This document shows, piece by piece, positions 26,517-37,265 of a stretch of 64,000 nucleotides of DNA. Each line of letters begins with the position of its first letter. Within the stretch, counting starts at the first letter, position 1. The notes below the pieces were generated by a model that was not told where the DNA came from, made no database searches, and saw only the letters and a program-made list of their open reading frames with translations. The position numbers and the translations under genes were made by a program. This stretch comes from Heterobilharzia americana (lineage: Eukaryota; Platyhelminthes; Trematoda; Strigeidida; Schistosomatidae), in contig OX104130.1 in the NCBI GenBank assembly GCA_944470555.2, positions 3,286,001-3,350,000 of the forward strand, given 5' to 3'.

Positions 26517-27419
26517 GTAGGTGTTTATTAACAAGCTCCTTTTTCAAACCATGTGAAAAATGTCTTTTGTATCTGGGACATATGCTATTTTTATTTGTAT
26601 TGTCATGGCGACATCTGATTTCCGCCTAGTAAATATTACAAAGTTATATTTCTACGGATTATTGGCTCAGCAGTAAATCCATTCAGTTTGGCTATCTGGT
26701 CAATTCGCAAACTTCACTTAATAAAGTTCAGATAACTTTTTAATTACTAAATGTATGTGTTTATTTAGTAGTTGATACGTATTTGTTTATTCATTATTGT
26801 AGTTTCCATTAAGTTCTATTGATACCTCGTTAATTGCGAGTTGGCTTCATCCGCATCTATTTAATACTATGGAAATTAACTTGTCATATATTATTTGAAA
26901 TGATATCGGAAACTGCTACTTCAGATTGCTTTTCTTTATAAGAGCCTTCCATTCGTTATTCCAGATAGTATTTCGGCAGTAAGTATGATAATGTTTAGCC
27001 CCTGCCTGAGATCACCAGGATTCACAGTGTCAGATTATGGTAAACAGAGAAGCTATATTTTCACTTCTCTAATCGAAAAACAAAATTGTTTTAACTTCCC
27101 TGTTTCCGTAACTAGGATAATTCCTAAGCAGATCATCTTAACAATTTCGAATAGCAAAGGAGTATCAGGTGATAATCTTTTTCATAACCTCCATGAGTCT
27201 GAATGGTTATCCTGTTTTCGAATACAGAATAATAAACAGGTTAATACTCTGAGTGGTGATACTTCTGGTTCACAAAACTGAATGACAAGTAAATTACAAC
27301 ATGGAGATAAAACCTAAGATCGAACGGAACCTACGAATCCGAGTTAGCTATTACTTGACATATACTCCTACCCCCAAAATGACCATAAAATTACTTACTA
27401 GAATTCATCAGCATTAGGT

Positions 27420-29220
27420 AATACCTGCAATTATTAAGGCTTATTGAGGGTACTGACAGGAAGAAGACGATAGTCAATGGGATCAGCGAGGAAGATTTGT
27501 CTATAATAACCTCAAGACAGGCGACAACGACTCTTTAGTTTCCTAGTATCCAGCTGGAACCTGAATAGGAAGTAGATGTCGGTCCTCCTACTCTCCTCGA
27601 AGGTTAGAAGGTTGTATCGAACCTGAAGCGGTGCAAAGTAGTGGGACCCGACAGTTTACCACCTGAATTTCTCAAGGAGGTGGATAGGAAATTGCTGAGT
27701 ATATGGGAATCACAGATAGCCCTGTCAGACTGGCCTACTCTGATCATCCCAGCAGTCTTCCTGTAACAACCATAAGAGAATCAGCTTGATGAAAATTGTG
27801 TTCAAGCTCCTTGGTTCCGTGGTTATTCGACCCCTAAATGAAGCTCAAGAACAACAAACTTGAGAAAACCAGGCAGGTTTCAGACTTAAACGGGGTGCGT
27901 TAATCAGATTTTCACCCTCCGACATATTCTGAAACGTAGCCATACTTACCATATTTCTTGACGTGAAGGCGGCATTTGACTGTCGACCGTGAGGTGTTGT
28001 GGTAGTGTCTGACTGTAAAGGGGAATACTGAGCAAGTATATAATGCTTATCAAAGCTCTCTACTCGAACCCACGCAGCCGTGTTGAGGGCTTATAAAAAG
28101 TTGTTATCATAATTGGCGTTAACTGGTGGTGTCCACCAAGGATGCACACTGTCATCATTCCTAGTTAACTTCGTTATAGGCGTACTAATAAACATATGCT
28201 TATGTACCTGTGACTTCACAGGGATTGATCTATCCCCTAGACATCATCTGGTTGACTTAGATTACAAAGAGACTACCCCGGTAGGTGAGCGCCTTGAGCA
28301 GAAATCTGAGTATGTTTGACTAGCATGCGTTTCGCACCTGTCGAATGCAAGATGATGCTCTAGGACTGGTCTGCAACCACTCCCAGTTTAGGGACAGGGA
28401 GTGAAATGGTGGAATGTCCTGACCACCTACTACTTGGGGATTTGCATCAGCTCAAATGGGGTGGTTGCTGGCAAAATCTCAGCTCAGAAACAGAGGTCTT
28501 GTTTGACTTGACATTTTTCAACTTGCATTATCTGCGGCACTGACTAGTGATATATCCACCAAAGAACGAGTATACTGTGCCGCAGTCCGTTCTGTTCTGT
28601 AATACAGCTGTGATAAATGGCCGTTAAAGATAGACGATATGAAAAGATTACGGGTTTTCGCCCACGAGTTTCTTCGTAGCATTGCTCACGTTTGGTGGAA
28701 TCACCGTGTCAGCATTGTTGAGGTCAGACGAAAGGTACTAGGCAAAACGGGGAAATTAATTGATGAGTTTGTGAACCTGCGTCTACTGAGATGGCTTGGA
28801 TATATACTACACTTGTCGGACCACCGCCTATCTTGACGTGTGATACTGGGAGGAGTTGAATTCGAAGAGGGTTCAGGTTGGCCAAATCAAGACGTGGCAC
28901 CAGTCAATGAAGTTTCTGACCGTTGGTCTTAGGTGTAGACTACCTGGCTGGAGTCCCTGAAATGATCGAAATCAGTAGTTGAGGTCTCTTGGTGACGTGG
29001 CTAGAAGTCGGTCACAGTGTTGCAAGTATATTCGCTCCTTGACATTTTCTAAAGCTTGAGTATTTGCACTAACCGTTATCTTCAAATTGTTTATTCTGTC
29101 ACACAGGTTTGTCTACTTTGATGTTACTGTTTTTCTGTCCATCTGTTCTCTGTGTACTACTGTGAAGTGTGGTAAGTTGGACTGATGCACTTGTCTGTAA
29201 GGTTTTACGGTGATTTCGTC
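27420..29220 (+). mobile_element. old RTE-type copy, linker through RT to 3' UTR
   Basis: The copy is collinear with about 33340-35290 of the 31-kb copy. It shows the linker 'KRCKVVGPDSLPPEFL' (27630-27690), the RT block before the palm (about 27790-27900), 'FLDVKAAF' (27955-27980), a block resembling GVHQGCTLS (28125-28160), and a C-terminal region with 'MKRLRVFAHEFLRSIAHVWW' (28639-28700). The YADD block is degraded. Many frameshifts are present. Its 3' UTR (28955-29218) is nearly identical to the inverted copy at 6832-7100. Confidence 0.85.
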
Positions 29221-29536
29221 TTCCTAAATGTGCACTGCTCGCAGATTTGAAAGAAATATCGTATCCTAGCGTCCAGATGTGATATAGTTGCTATGTGGGT
29301 TTTGACATTCTCCGAATACTTTTTTCGTTAAATGTATAGTAACGCAACTACGTTACTGGCAAACGTTTTATTTCTCATGTTCAACCAGTTGGTTTTACTC
29401 ATGAAATCAAAATCAGATCCACCAAATATTTTATCGTCATTTGCTACATTTTTGGCTCTTTGGGTTTGAATTGGTTAGTTTTCCAAAGTATATTATTACC
29501 TCTGTGAGACTGACACTTTCTCATAACGTGAAATGT

Positions 29537-29720
29537 GGAGCTATGGCTCACTGGTTCACTGAGATGACGTACATCCAATGGGTCATTGGCTTGAATGTCA
29601 CCATCAACCGAGGTATGGGCAGGCAGCCAGGTAGTATCATTAGCTGTCACATACTAGGTGTGGTTCATTGCCTACTGCATGGATTTGCACAAGCTTGCTG
29701 AGTACACTTCAATTGCTTTA
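29537..29720 (+). repeat. SINE copy (type B here)
   Basis: Shares 'gctatggctcactggttcac', then 'gggcaggcagccaggtagta' and 'aggtgtggttcattgcctac' with the copy at 45915-46105. It ends about 60 bp before exon 3. Confidence 0.7.
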
Positions 29721-29780
29721 ATTCGTAGTGTGAAATTATTATGGTCATTTTATTCGATACCGCCTCTTTCTTTCTTCTAG

Positions 29781-30110
29781 ATACTTGAAGCATTTACGTC
29801 CTCAAATATTGGGATCTAGTAAAACCTACACAACTTTATTACAACGTAGCGTTTCTCCACAAAGTGTTCTCAGTTTAGAACAGAATTCAAAGTGGACAAA
29901 AGGAGAGGATTCCACTTTAGTGCAATCATGTATAACTCATGGATCCAACTGGGAGCTGATAGCTAATCGTCTAACAACTAATAGTAGTTTGCGCAAGAAA
30001 CGAACTGCTCTAGATGTAAGACAAAGACATGAAAAAGTTGTTCCACACCACTGGCCAACTTACAATAAAGAAAACTGTCCACTATCTAGTCTACGTTTTC
30101 GTAATTCTCT
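29781..30110 (+). CDS. Myb/SANT-repeat protein, exon 3 (second Myb repeat)
   Basis: The acceptor tttcttctag and the donor TTCTCT|gtgagt enclose an open frame of 110 codons. It completes repeat 1 (YLKHLRPQI), then has a linker rich in Ser/Thr/Leu and a second Myb/SANT repeat: SKWTKGEDSTLVQSCITHG, then NWELIANRL, a loop longer than usual with the basic run RKKR, and VRQRHEKVVP, in which His stands in for the third aromatic residue. Two repeats in tandem fit an R2R3-like DNA-binding unit. The exon leaves two bases (CT), completed by A from exon 4 to give Leu. Confidence 0.9.
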
Positions 30111-31090
30111 GTGAGTTTTTTAGAATGGTGCTTCCCTTATTTTATTTTTGTAGTGCTTGAAAACATTGATTAGAATGCTGTTGTCAATCACGAGACCTGG
30201 TATTAGCTGTTCACTGGTTCAAGGTTGCTGTTTAAACTCCAATGTTACCATAAGGAAAGACTTCCAACTGACAGTAACAGTGTCAGAGGTCGTTAAAAGC
30301 TTTAAGAATAAAAATTGGTCGGCAGGCGTTTGTGTATGTGTGAAGGTATCCACACCAGTGTTATCGATTAGTGTAGTATTTACTCTGGCGATTGAAGAGC
30401 TGAAACTTCATTTCGAAGTATCTAAATGCTGACTTTTCACTGCTTTACCATCGAGTATGCATCTGCTCCATAGTGGCTTGTGTTTTTCTTCCCATCCATT
30501 TTTCCTGCGTACGGCGTTTTAAAGTGTGACCTCTTAGATGATCGCGAGGCTCTGCATCCTATATGTTGTCTGGTCTCGATGTTGTTCATTTTAACTGCTA
30601 TCCTCGTTTAGTAAGGTTAGATATGCAGCATAAACATTCTTAGATGACTTAACGCCTACACCATAATGTCTGACTTTAATTCAGTGTAAGATCCTATGTT
30701 CTGCGATGGTTAGACGCTTAAGTGAAACTCAGACAGAGAGAATCTAAGAGAAAAAAGTAGGTTTTTCACCCGACTTCCAAGTTTATCTATCAGTTATTCA
30801 TCCTTCGTCAGATTCTGGAACACAGATACACTTGCTGACGCCAGACAGTAGCTAAATTTCTTGACCTGTAGGCGACATTCGACTCTATCGATCGAAGAAA
30901 TGTCCTACTGCAAAAAGTTCTGAAGTGTTCCACTCAGTGCTGATGAGTTAGAAATGCGTAATTTGTATGTTGTTTCAAATTTAACTGTTTATATCTGGTT
31001 ATTTGCATTTCACTTTGATGGAACTGAGTTATATAGCTAAAGATAGCATAGATTATACTTAGTTTTATGTCTTGCTTCTTTCTTTCCTAG
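30111..31090 (+). other. intron 3 of the Myb/SANT gene
   Basis: Donor gtgagt, acceptor tctttcctag. It contains a small RTE relic near 30740-30945. The open frame at 30157-30432 has no signature. Confidence 0.75.
30740..30945 (+). mobile_element. short RTE RT-domain relic
   Basis: Collinear with about 33880-34030 of the 31-kb copy: the 'HPSSDSGTQIHL' region followed by a stop-interrupted block corresponding to AVFLDLKAAFDSVDRE. It has no 3' UTR, so it is a piece left by deletion. Confidence 0.6.
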
Positions 31091-31262
31091 ACTGTCTTGG
31101 TCAAATACTTCTAGGAATAGTCTTGTAAACTCTGGTGACCAACCATTGAATAAGACTTCCCGACCTACTTATGTGATCCCACTGTCTTCCTTAAAGTCAA
31201 ATTCAGATTTGACATTAAACAGAAATTGGAAAATCCGATTAACACAATCTCATGATTCAGGG
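31091..31262 (+). CDS. Myb/SANT-repeat protein, exon 4
   Basis: Acceptor tctttcctag, donor TCAGGG|gtaagc, one open frame of 57 codons (begins LLSWSNTSRNSLVNSG, ends WKIRLTQSHDSG). The segment is Ser/Asn-rich and probably disordered, with no recognised motif. It ends on a codon boundary. An RTE element sits about 105 bp past the donor. Confidence 0.85.
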
Positions 31263-31354
31263 GTAAGCTGCTTTATAACATTTCTCTCTTTTAAATGAGT
31301 CTAACGGTTCATCCTTTCCGATACAATGAATAATGAGTATTAAATAAATTAGGG

Positions 31355-31368
31355 TGATCGCGGAGACC
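31355..31368. repeat. 5' target-site duplication of the RTE copy
   Basis: TGATCGCGGAGACC, repeated exactly at 35309-35322. The last C is ambiguous, because it could belong to the element. Confidence 0.92.
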
Positions 31369-31440
31369 CCGACCGATAGCTGCTACCTTGACGTGGTGGT
31401 CGGGCTTGCATATCACAATGACCCAACGAGCTATGCTGGT
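31368..31440 (+). ncRNA. candidate HDV-like self-cleaving ribozyme at RTE 5' end
   Basis: The nested order matches an HDV-like ribozyme. P1 strand CCCGACC (31368-31374) pairs with GGTCGGG (31398-31404), 7 bp. P2 ATAGCT (31376-31381) pairs with AGCTAT (31429-31434). P3 ACC/GGT (31385-31387 with 31395-31397) closes a 7-nt loop and runs straight into the P1 3' strand. P4 is weak by eye, and a C-rich joiner (31422-31428) could supply the catalytic cytosine. HDV-like ribozymes are known at the 5' ends of several non-LTR elements, including RTE types, where cleavage defines the 5' end. The fold starts exactly at the TSD border. It is not tested. Confidence 0.5.
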
Positions 31441-31587
31441 GGAACGCTTGTTCCCTCGAGGTCCTACCATACCAGAAAGGTCTGTTGGGTAGTGGTTAGA
31501 CGAAAAGCAGTTACCGTTATAGTGTAAATTGCTACACTATGATGGGGGTCTGAGGGCGAAGTCGTACTGCTGCTAGCTGGATGGGGT

Positions 31588-32196
31588 GTGACAGCAGTAA
31601 GGTGTTTCCCTTGGATGACCAGCAGTGCCAAGCTGATGCTGCCTTCTCAGTGGAAGGGGGGGTTAGAAAAGGTCGGCCCCAAAAATAACACACTCCACCA
31701 CGCCCCACGGTCTGCCGGGCCGGCGGTGTTGGTTCACTTGTCGTTTCCTTTCGACATCCGGCCCCAAAAATACAAAATTCAAAATAATCATACTCAAAAG
31801 GCTGGGTGTGACAGGCCTCAAGCAGATGTCCGATGGGCTCTGCGGTCACACAAATCTCTTTCAGGTACCTTAAGAAGAAATAGCCTTCCACGGTGTGGGC
31901 AGCCGGGAAGTGTCAACCGCCCTCACAACTCTGTCAGCACCCAAGTTTCTTCTGACTGCTATCCTCCTCCTCCATCATTACCTTCTAATCTTCCTTCACG
32001 TCTCTTAATTAATGATGCTGCATCATCTTCAATTTCTCCTACCTCTGCAGCCTTCGACAACGATCTGAGTCCACAGAACAGCATCCCTGGTCTCCTTAAA
32101 CCACGCTCCAAATTACATATTGGAGCCTTCAATGTCCGCACCCTCCGTCAAATTGGCCAACAGGCTTCGTTGGCAAAGACTCTAGCAACTCGGGCA
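31588..32196 (+). pseudogene. RTE 5' UTR and endonuclease N-terminus, first frame
   Basis: An open frame through the 5' UTR that becomes real coding sequence near 32110 with the endonuclease start (LHIGAFNVRTLRQIGQQ; Asn in the FNVRT motif is the first metal-site residue). At about 32190-32195 (actcgggcatgg) one base is missing and reading passes to the next frame. The fragment at 38241-38905 lacks this break, which locates it. Confidence 0.75.
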
Positions 32197-33650
32197 TGGA
32201 TGTGTGCTGTGTTTGTGAGACACGCATACAGGACCCAAGTGTGGTTATTCACCTGACCTCTCCTGACCAATCTGGTGAATCTGCAAAATTCACCCTTCGA
32301 GTTTCTGGAGATTCGATAGCTAGCTCTCGTGGTCTTGCAGGTGTAGGTATAGCATTAAGCACCAGGGCAGAAAACTCACTACTAGACTGGATCCCAGTTG
32401 ATAGTCGCCTCTGCGCTATGAGGCTGAACGGCACAGTGAGAACTAAAAGGAATAGTGAGACTCGCCGTTGTCTCTTTGTAATCTCTGCTTACGCACCCAC
32501 TGACTGTAGTTCGGATGAAGTGAAGGACGAGTTCTACCATAAACTGTCTAACCTCCTCTCGAAAGCCAAACGTTCGGACGTAGTGGTTGTTGCAGGTGAC
32601 CTCAACGCACAGGTGGGTAGACTGAGTGAGGCAGAAAGGCACTTAGGTGGCACTTTCGGAATCCCAGCTGAACGTACAGATAACGGTGATCGCCTATTAC
32701 AACTATGCTCAGATAACCGCCTATTTTTAGCCAGCACAAATTTCAGACATAAAGAAAGGCACTGTCTGACCTGGCGTCCACCGAGCTCGACTCAGCGATG
32801 GACACAGATAGACCACATTGCTATTAGTCATCGCTGGAGAGGATCGGTGGAAGACTGCCGCTCCTTCTGGAGTACGTGTTTGGACAGCGATCATGCGTTG
32901 GTCCGAGCACGTATATGCCTGCGTCTCAATGGACGTAGAAAAAATTTGGCAACAAAACCACTACGAGTTCTGCTGGACAACGAAAACACCAAAGCCGTGT
33001 TCAGTGAGAAGTTGGCTAGGCAGTTATCGGAACAAAAGACTGTCACTCATCCAGAAGAAGCTTGGTGCCATCTTCAGTCTACTGTAAAAGCAGCACTGGA
33101 GACTGTAGCCGACTCCAAGATAATGGCTAAAAAGAGCCAGTGGATATCAGCAGCTTCTTCCAAACTAATGGATGCACGTGAATGCATCCCTGCAGGCTCT
33201 GAGTACAATGAAGAGCGAGCGCAACTTAAAAATAAACTGACGAAAAGTCTGCGCAACGATCGTGAACAGTGGTGGGCAGCAAAGGCTAAAGAGATGGAAA
33301 AGGCAGCGGCGATCGGTAACAGTAGACAGTTATTTAGACTTATTAAGGAGACTGGGGGGAAATGGTCAACAACAGTTAGTGAGGTTATAGCGGAGAAGGA
33401 CGGATCGGCGATTCACTCGCAGGGAAGGCGACTGGGACGATGGGCAGAACACTTTGAGGAACAGTTTAACTGGCCTCCAGCCACCATTGCGCTGCCCGCT
33501 ATCCAGTCGGACCCTGAATGGGACATAGAGACAGGTCCCCCAACACTAGAAGAAGTTGAGAAAGCGGTAGGTAGCCTGAAACGGGAAGGGCAGCAGGACC
33601 AGACGGACTACCTGCTGAGGTATACAAGAATGGTGGTAGAGTTCTCTTAG
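32196..33650 (+). pseudogene. RTE endonuclease domain and linker
   Basis: The middle frame of the broken RTE polyprotein. APE-type endonuclease blocks are in order: CETRIQDPSVV (catalytic Glu), LFVISAYAPTD, VVVAGDLNAQVG (Asp and Asn), LTWRPPSSTQRWTQIDHIA, and DSDHALV (the SDH triplet). This enzyme nicks the target DNA strand that primes reverse transcription. A charged linker of about 200 residues follows. The frame ends prematurely; near 33588 (cgggaagggcag) one base appears lost, and the RT frame picks up one frame over. Confidence 0.92.
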
Positions 33651-33664
33651 TCAGGCTAACGGAA

Positions 33665-34507
33665 GTGTTAGCCAGTATATGGGAATCAAATACGATCCCC
33701 TCCGACTGGTCTAAGTCACTCATCATCCCAGTCTTCAAGAAAGGCGAGAAGTCCTCTTGTGATAACCACAGAGGAATCAGCCTGACAAACATAGTGTCTA
33801 AGATCCTAAGTTCTATAATTCTCCGACGCCTGAGTGGAGCTCGGGAACAGCAAGCCCGAGAAAACCAGGCAGGCTTTAGACCTGGCCGTGGATGTATCGA
33901 CCAAATATTCACACTGCGCCAGGTCCTGGAACATAGGCATGCTTACAGACGCCCGACAATAGCTGTATTTCTCGACCTGAAGGCGGCATTTGACTCCGTT
34001 GATCGAGAAGTCTTATGGCAGTGTCTGTCACTGAAAGGCGTGCCTAGTAAGTACATCACCTTATTGAAAGCTCTCTACTCGAACACTTGTGGGCATGTTA
34101 GAGCCTATGGTGAGTTGTCCAGGGAGCTATACTCATCAAGTGGTGTCCGTCAAGGATGCCCACTATCCCCATTCTTATTTAATTTTATCATAGATATTCT
34201 TATGGAGGTTTCCCTCTCGTCACCTAATTACAAAGACGTTGACCGGATCACAGGTGAATTTTCCTTAGATCTAGAATATGCAGATGACATAGTCCTGTTA
34301 GGTGAAGACGCTGACAAGATGCAGAGTCTTCTGAACACTTTGAGTGGGAATTTGAGAATGTTTGGGATGCGATTTTCACCACCCAAATGCAAATTTTTGC
34401 TCCAGGACTGGTCTTCAGCGGTACCGCGGTTAACAATAGAGAGTGAAGTGGTTGAGTGTGTTGACCACTTCACTTACCTGGGAAGTAGGATCAACCCGGT
34501 GGGTTAG
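33665..34507 (+). pseudogene. RTE reverse transcriptase domain
   Basis: The listed frame begins inside the protein. RT blocks are in order: SLIIPVFKKGEKS, HRGISLTN, NQAGFRPGRGCIDQIF, VFLDLKAAFDSVD (first catalytic Asp), SSGVRQGCPLSPFLFNF, and LEYADDIVLLG (YADD at 34277-34288), then the thumb HFTYLGS. All catalytic residues are present. A third one-base loss near 34496 (aacccggtggg) creates the stop at the end of this frame. Confidence 0.95.
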
Positions 34508-34545
34508 TTGCCGATGAGATTTCTGCACGGATACAAAAGGCTCGA

Positions 34546-35112
34546 TTGGCTTTTGCCAATTTGCGCCACCTATGGCGCCGCCGTGATATTCGTTTGTCTA
34601 TTAAGGGTCGCGTGTACTGCACAGCAGTCCGCTCTGTTCTACTGTATGGCTGTGAAACATGGCCATTGAAAGTGGAAGACATGAGAAGGTTACAGGTATT
34701 TGACCACCGTTGCCTTCGTAGTATAGGACGTATTCCGTGGTGTCACCATGTGAGTAATGCAGAAGTTAGGTGTAGAGTTTTAGGGAGAAGAGGTAAGTCA
34801 GTCGACGAGGTTGTGAACCTTCATCGACTGAGATGGTTGGGACACGTACTACGTATGCCTAGTCACCGATTGCCTCGTCACACAATGTTGGCTGAGGTGG
34901 GTTCAGGCTGGAAAAAGGCCCGAGGTGGCCAGACTAAAACATGGCACCAATGTATGAAGTCTCTGACTGTTGGTTTAAGCCATGTAGGACGATGCAGACT
35001 AGGTGGTTGGGGTCCACGGGACAAGAGGAACCAGTGGTTGGAGACCCTAGGTGATATGGCTCAGAACCGAAGTCAGTGGCGCAGATGTATACACACATTA
35101 TCCTCATCTTAA
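34546..35112 (+). pseudogene. RTE C-terminal region after RT
   Basis: Continues the RT protein in the third frame: YCTAVRSVLLYGCETWPLK, HRCLRSIGRIPW, RLRWLGHVLRMP, HTMLAEVGSGWKKARGG, WRRCIHTLSSS, then the natural stop. This post-RT region is conserved in the family and is the part left in most truncated copies in the window. Function is not established. Confidence 0.88.
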
Positions 35113-35308
35113 CAACGCTATACCGAATCTCACTATTTTGTCACTCCTCTTTCCTTTCTTCTCGTACTTTATATTTCTTTTGACTGCATTCACTTATCTT
35201 CATCCTTCACCTCACTACCTTTTACTTGATGTGCTGATATGAGGTGTGGCAACTCGGACCGTTACGCAGTAATGCCTGGTCCTATGTTGATAATGATGAT
35301 GATGATGA

Positions 35309-35322
35309 TGATCGCGGAGACC
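35309..35322. repeat. 3' target-site duplication of the RTE copy
   Basis: Exact repeat of 31355-31368. Its first TGA overlaps the ATG-rich tail, so the minimum certain duplication is ATCGCGGAGACC. Confidence 0.92.
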
Positions 35323-35559
35323 ACTATAGTAAATATCTGTCACGTCCAACAGGAATTTATGCGCGTACTTCTCCTACATGAGACCAATTTGTGATACGGA
35401 ATAACTGGTAGCTTCCACTTCTCCATTCCTCTCTAGTTTATCACAGCGAACAAAGGTCTTCCACTGCAAAAAGTTCACCTCCGATCCCACATCCATTCTC
35501 AAGTTTATACAAGAAGAACAGTTTTGATTATATATTGATATGTTTAATTTCCCGTTGTT

Positions 35560-35816
35560 GTTCTGGATCGAATTAATCGACCTCTGTTGGTGTATGAGCC
35601 CCTACGCGGATGCCTCAATATTGTCCGATGATTGTTCATGTTGTAAGTTGCTTGGTGGTGACTAGCAGTGGAATTGAAGGAGCGCGTTTCGTCCTATTTG
35701 GGACTAGTCAGCTGGATGTACCTGCATTTCATTTGGAACTACACTCACTAGGGTGCGCAGGTACATGCAGCTGATGGATTTCAAATAGGATGAAACGCAC
35801 GTCCTAGATTCCAGTA
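35560..35816. repeat. Sm-alpha-like SINE pieces forming a palindrome
   Basis: A minus-strand Sm-alpha piece (35560-35728) meets a plus-strand piece (35753-35816). Arms of about 60 bp are imperfect reverse complements around a 25-bp spacer. Both arms carry damaged hammerhead cores: CTGACTAG in the left arm read in reverse, CTGATGGA in the right arm, where CTGANGAG is needed. Confidence 0.7.
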
Positions 35817-36729
35817 CAACATAAAGAACAGTTGTGATTGTAGCATTTCACGCAGCAAAGAACCGAAGGGTGAACAACTCAGTCAATCCAGACAGTTATA
35901 GACACTAATATTTACTACCCGTCGCTTAGTATATGTGAAATTGTATTGAACCATCGTAATGTCAAGCGTTTGCTTGAATTTTCAATGAGTTAATGATGAG
36001 TAATTCCTGAATGCTATCCAAAAATACTTTGGAATTTCGTAAAGATGGTTTTTGGTTATTCATATCATAAACCCTTAATTGTAAATTACTATGGTGTACT
36101 CTGTCTGCTTGATTTATCTCTAGTGATTTGGACGTGGTAAACGTATTTTTATGTTTGAGATTGTCTGATACTGTGTTATTTAGTCTAGTGGGGATCATAA
36201 TTTTCCTTTATAAAGCACGTTTTCCTAATCTGATAGAGATATCATGTCTGGCCCAGAATGAAGCCGTTTTTAAAATGTTTGAATAAGGAATAAATTTGTC
36301 GCATTGAACATATTCTTGATTGTTACGTAATCTCCAAATGTTTTCCTAACCCGTTAAGATGTCATGTTACAGTGTCATGTTTCTTCCTCTTTTTTTTTTA
36401 CTGAAACGATAAAATGAAAGCACCTTGACCTTAACAAATTTGTTTAACTTATAATTATAGTGTATGAATGCGAACTGCGATGATTTAGAAGCTGTGTTAA
36501 AGTACAACTTTGTTGGACTGTCATATGGATGATGAGCAACGATGATGTTGTTGTTGTAATTTCCTATTTTGACCATTACGTATGCGCATGCATTGTGAAT
36601 GAACGGAAAGGTGTCAATAATCCTTTATCGATAAATGAATCGTGTTTTTAATGCAGTGACAGATTTGACTGGGTAATCATGAAATTTTTGAGATGAATGA
36701 GGATTATAATTCTGAGGTAGTAGTATTCA

Positions 36730-37265
36730 TCACGGATTGACATCAGCTGGAAAACCATTGAAAACCTTGGAGCACTGGACAGCTGTTTCGTCCCAGTATG
36801 AGACTCCTCAGCAGAACGCACCCACGAACCGGTTAGAGATCAAACTCAGAGCACCTTCAGGTTTCATGGCGAACGCGCTAACCAATCTAACTATTGTGAC
36901 AAAGTTCAGTGATTCACAGTTCTGAACTTCTACCAACTCGCGATATAGCGCGACTATCGCCCAAAGTCTGCAGTTGACATCCGCTTCCCTTTTGACTAGT
37001 TGACCCCCAAGGTCATAGCTTTTCATTAGAACTTCGTGATATCCATCTAGAAGCATTTCACTGATGAGCACTACACAGTAATGTATTTTTAAGGTGAATG
37101 GGAACTTTAATTTTAAGGCGGTATTTATCGTGTACTGACATCAGTTAGGGTGCGTATTGGTGAGGTGTCCCATACCAAGACGACAGCTATCCAGTGCACC
37201 CAGGTTTCCACTGGTTCCCCAACTGATTTCAGTCCATGGTGAATGCTGCCTCAATAATGAAATTA
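36730..37265. repeat. head-to-head tRNA-like SINE pair (type C here)
   Basis: The left part (36730-37080) is the reverse complement of the type C unit, with 'tcatggcgaacgcgctaacc' as the inverted A-box side. The right part (37140-37265) is its plus-strand tail ('gacagctatccagtgcaccc', 'tttcagtccatggtgaatgc'). Compare 41745-41945. Confidence 0.6.

Larger units (their letters stand above)
26517..29780 (+). other. intron 2 of the Myb/SANT gene
   Basis: A gtaggt donor and a ttcttctag acceptor. It contains an old RTE copy and a SINE, described separately. The first 900 bases hold nothing recognised. Confidence 0.75.
31368..35309 (+). mobile_element. near full-length RTE-type non-LTR retrotransposon
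   Basis: About 3.94 kb flanked by a 14-bp exact TSD. It has a 5' UTR with a ribozyme-like fold, one long coding region (APE-type endonuclease, RT, C-terminal region) broken by three one-base losses, a 3' UTR and an ATG-rich simple tail (35289-35310) typical of RTE elements. Its orientation is that of the host gene. The exact TSD and full length point to a recent insertion. The three breaks all lie at G/C runs, so some may be sequence errors rather than decay. The schistosome SR2/SR3 group belongs to this clade, but I do not assign a named family. Confidence 0.95.

Noticed and set aside
32382..32642. Minus-strand open frames across the RTE element
   Set aside because: Shadows of the endonuclease and RT coding strand.
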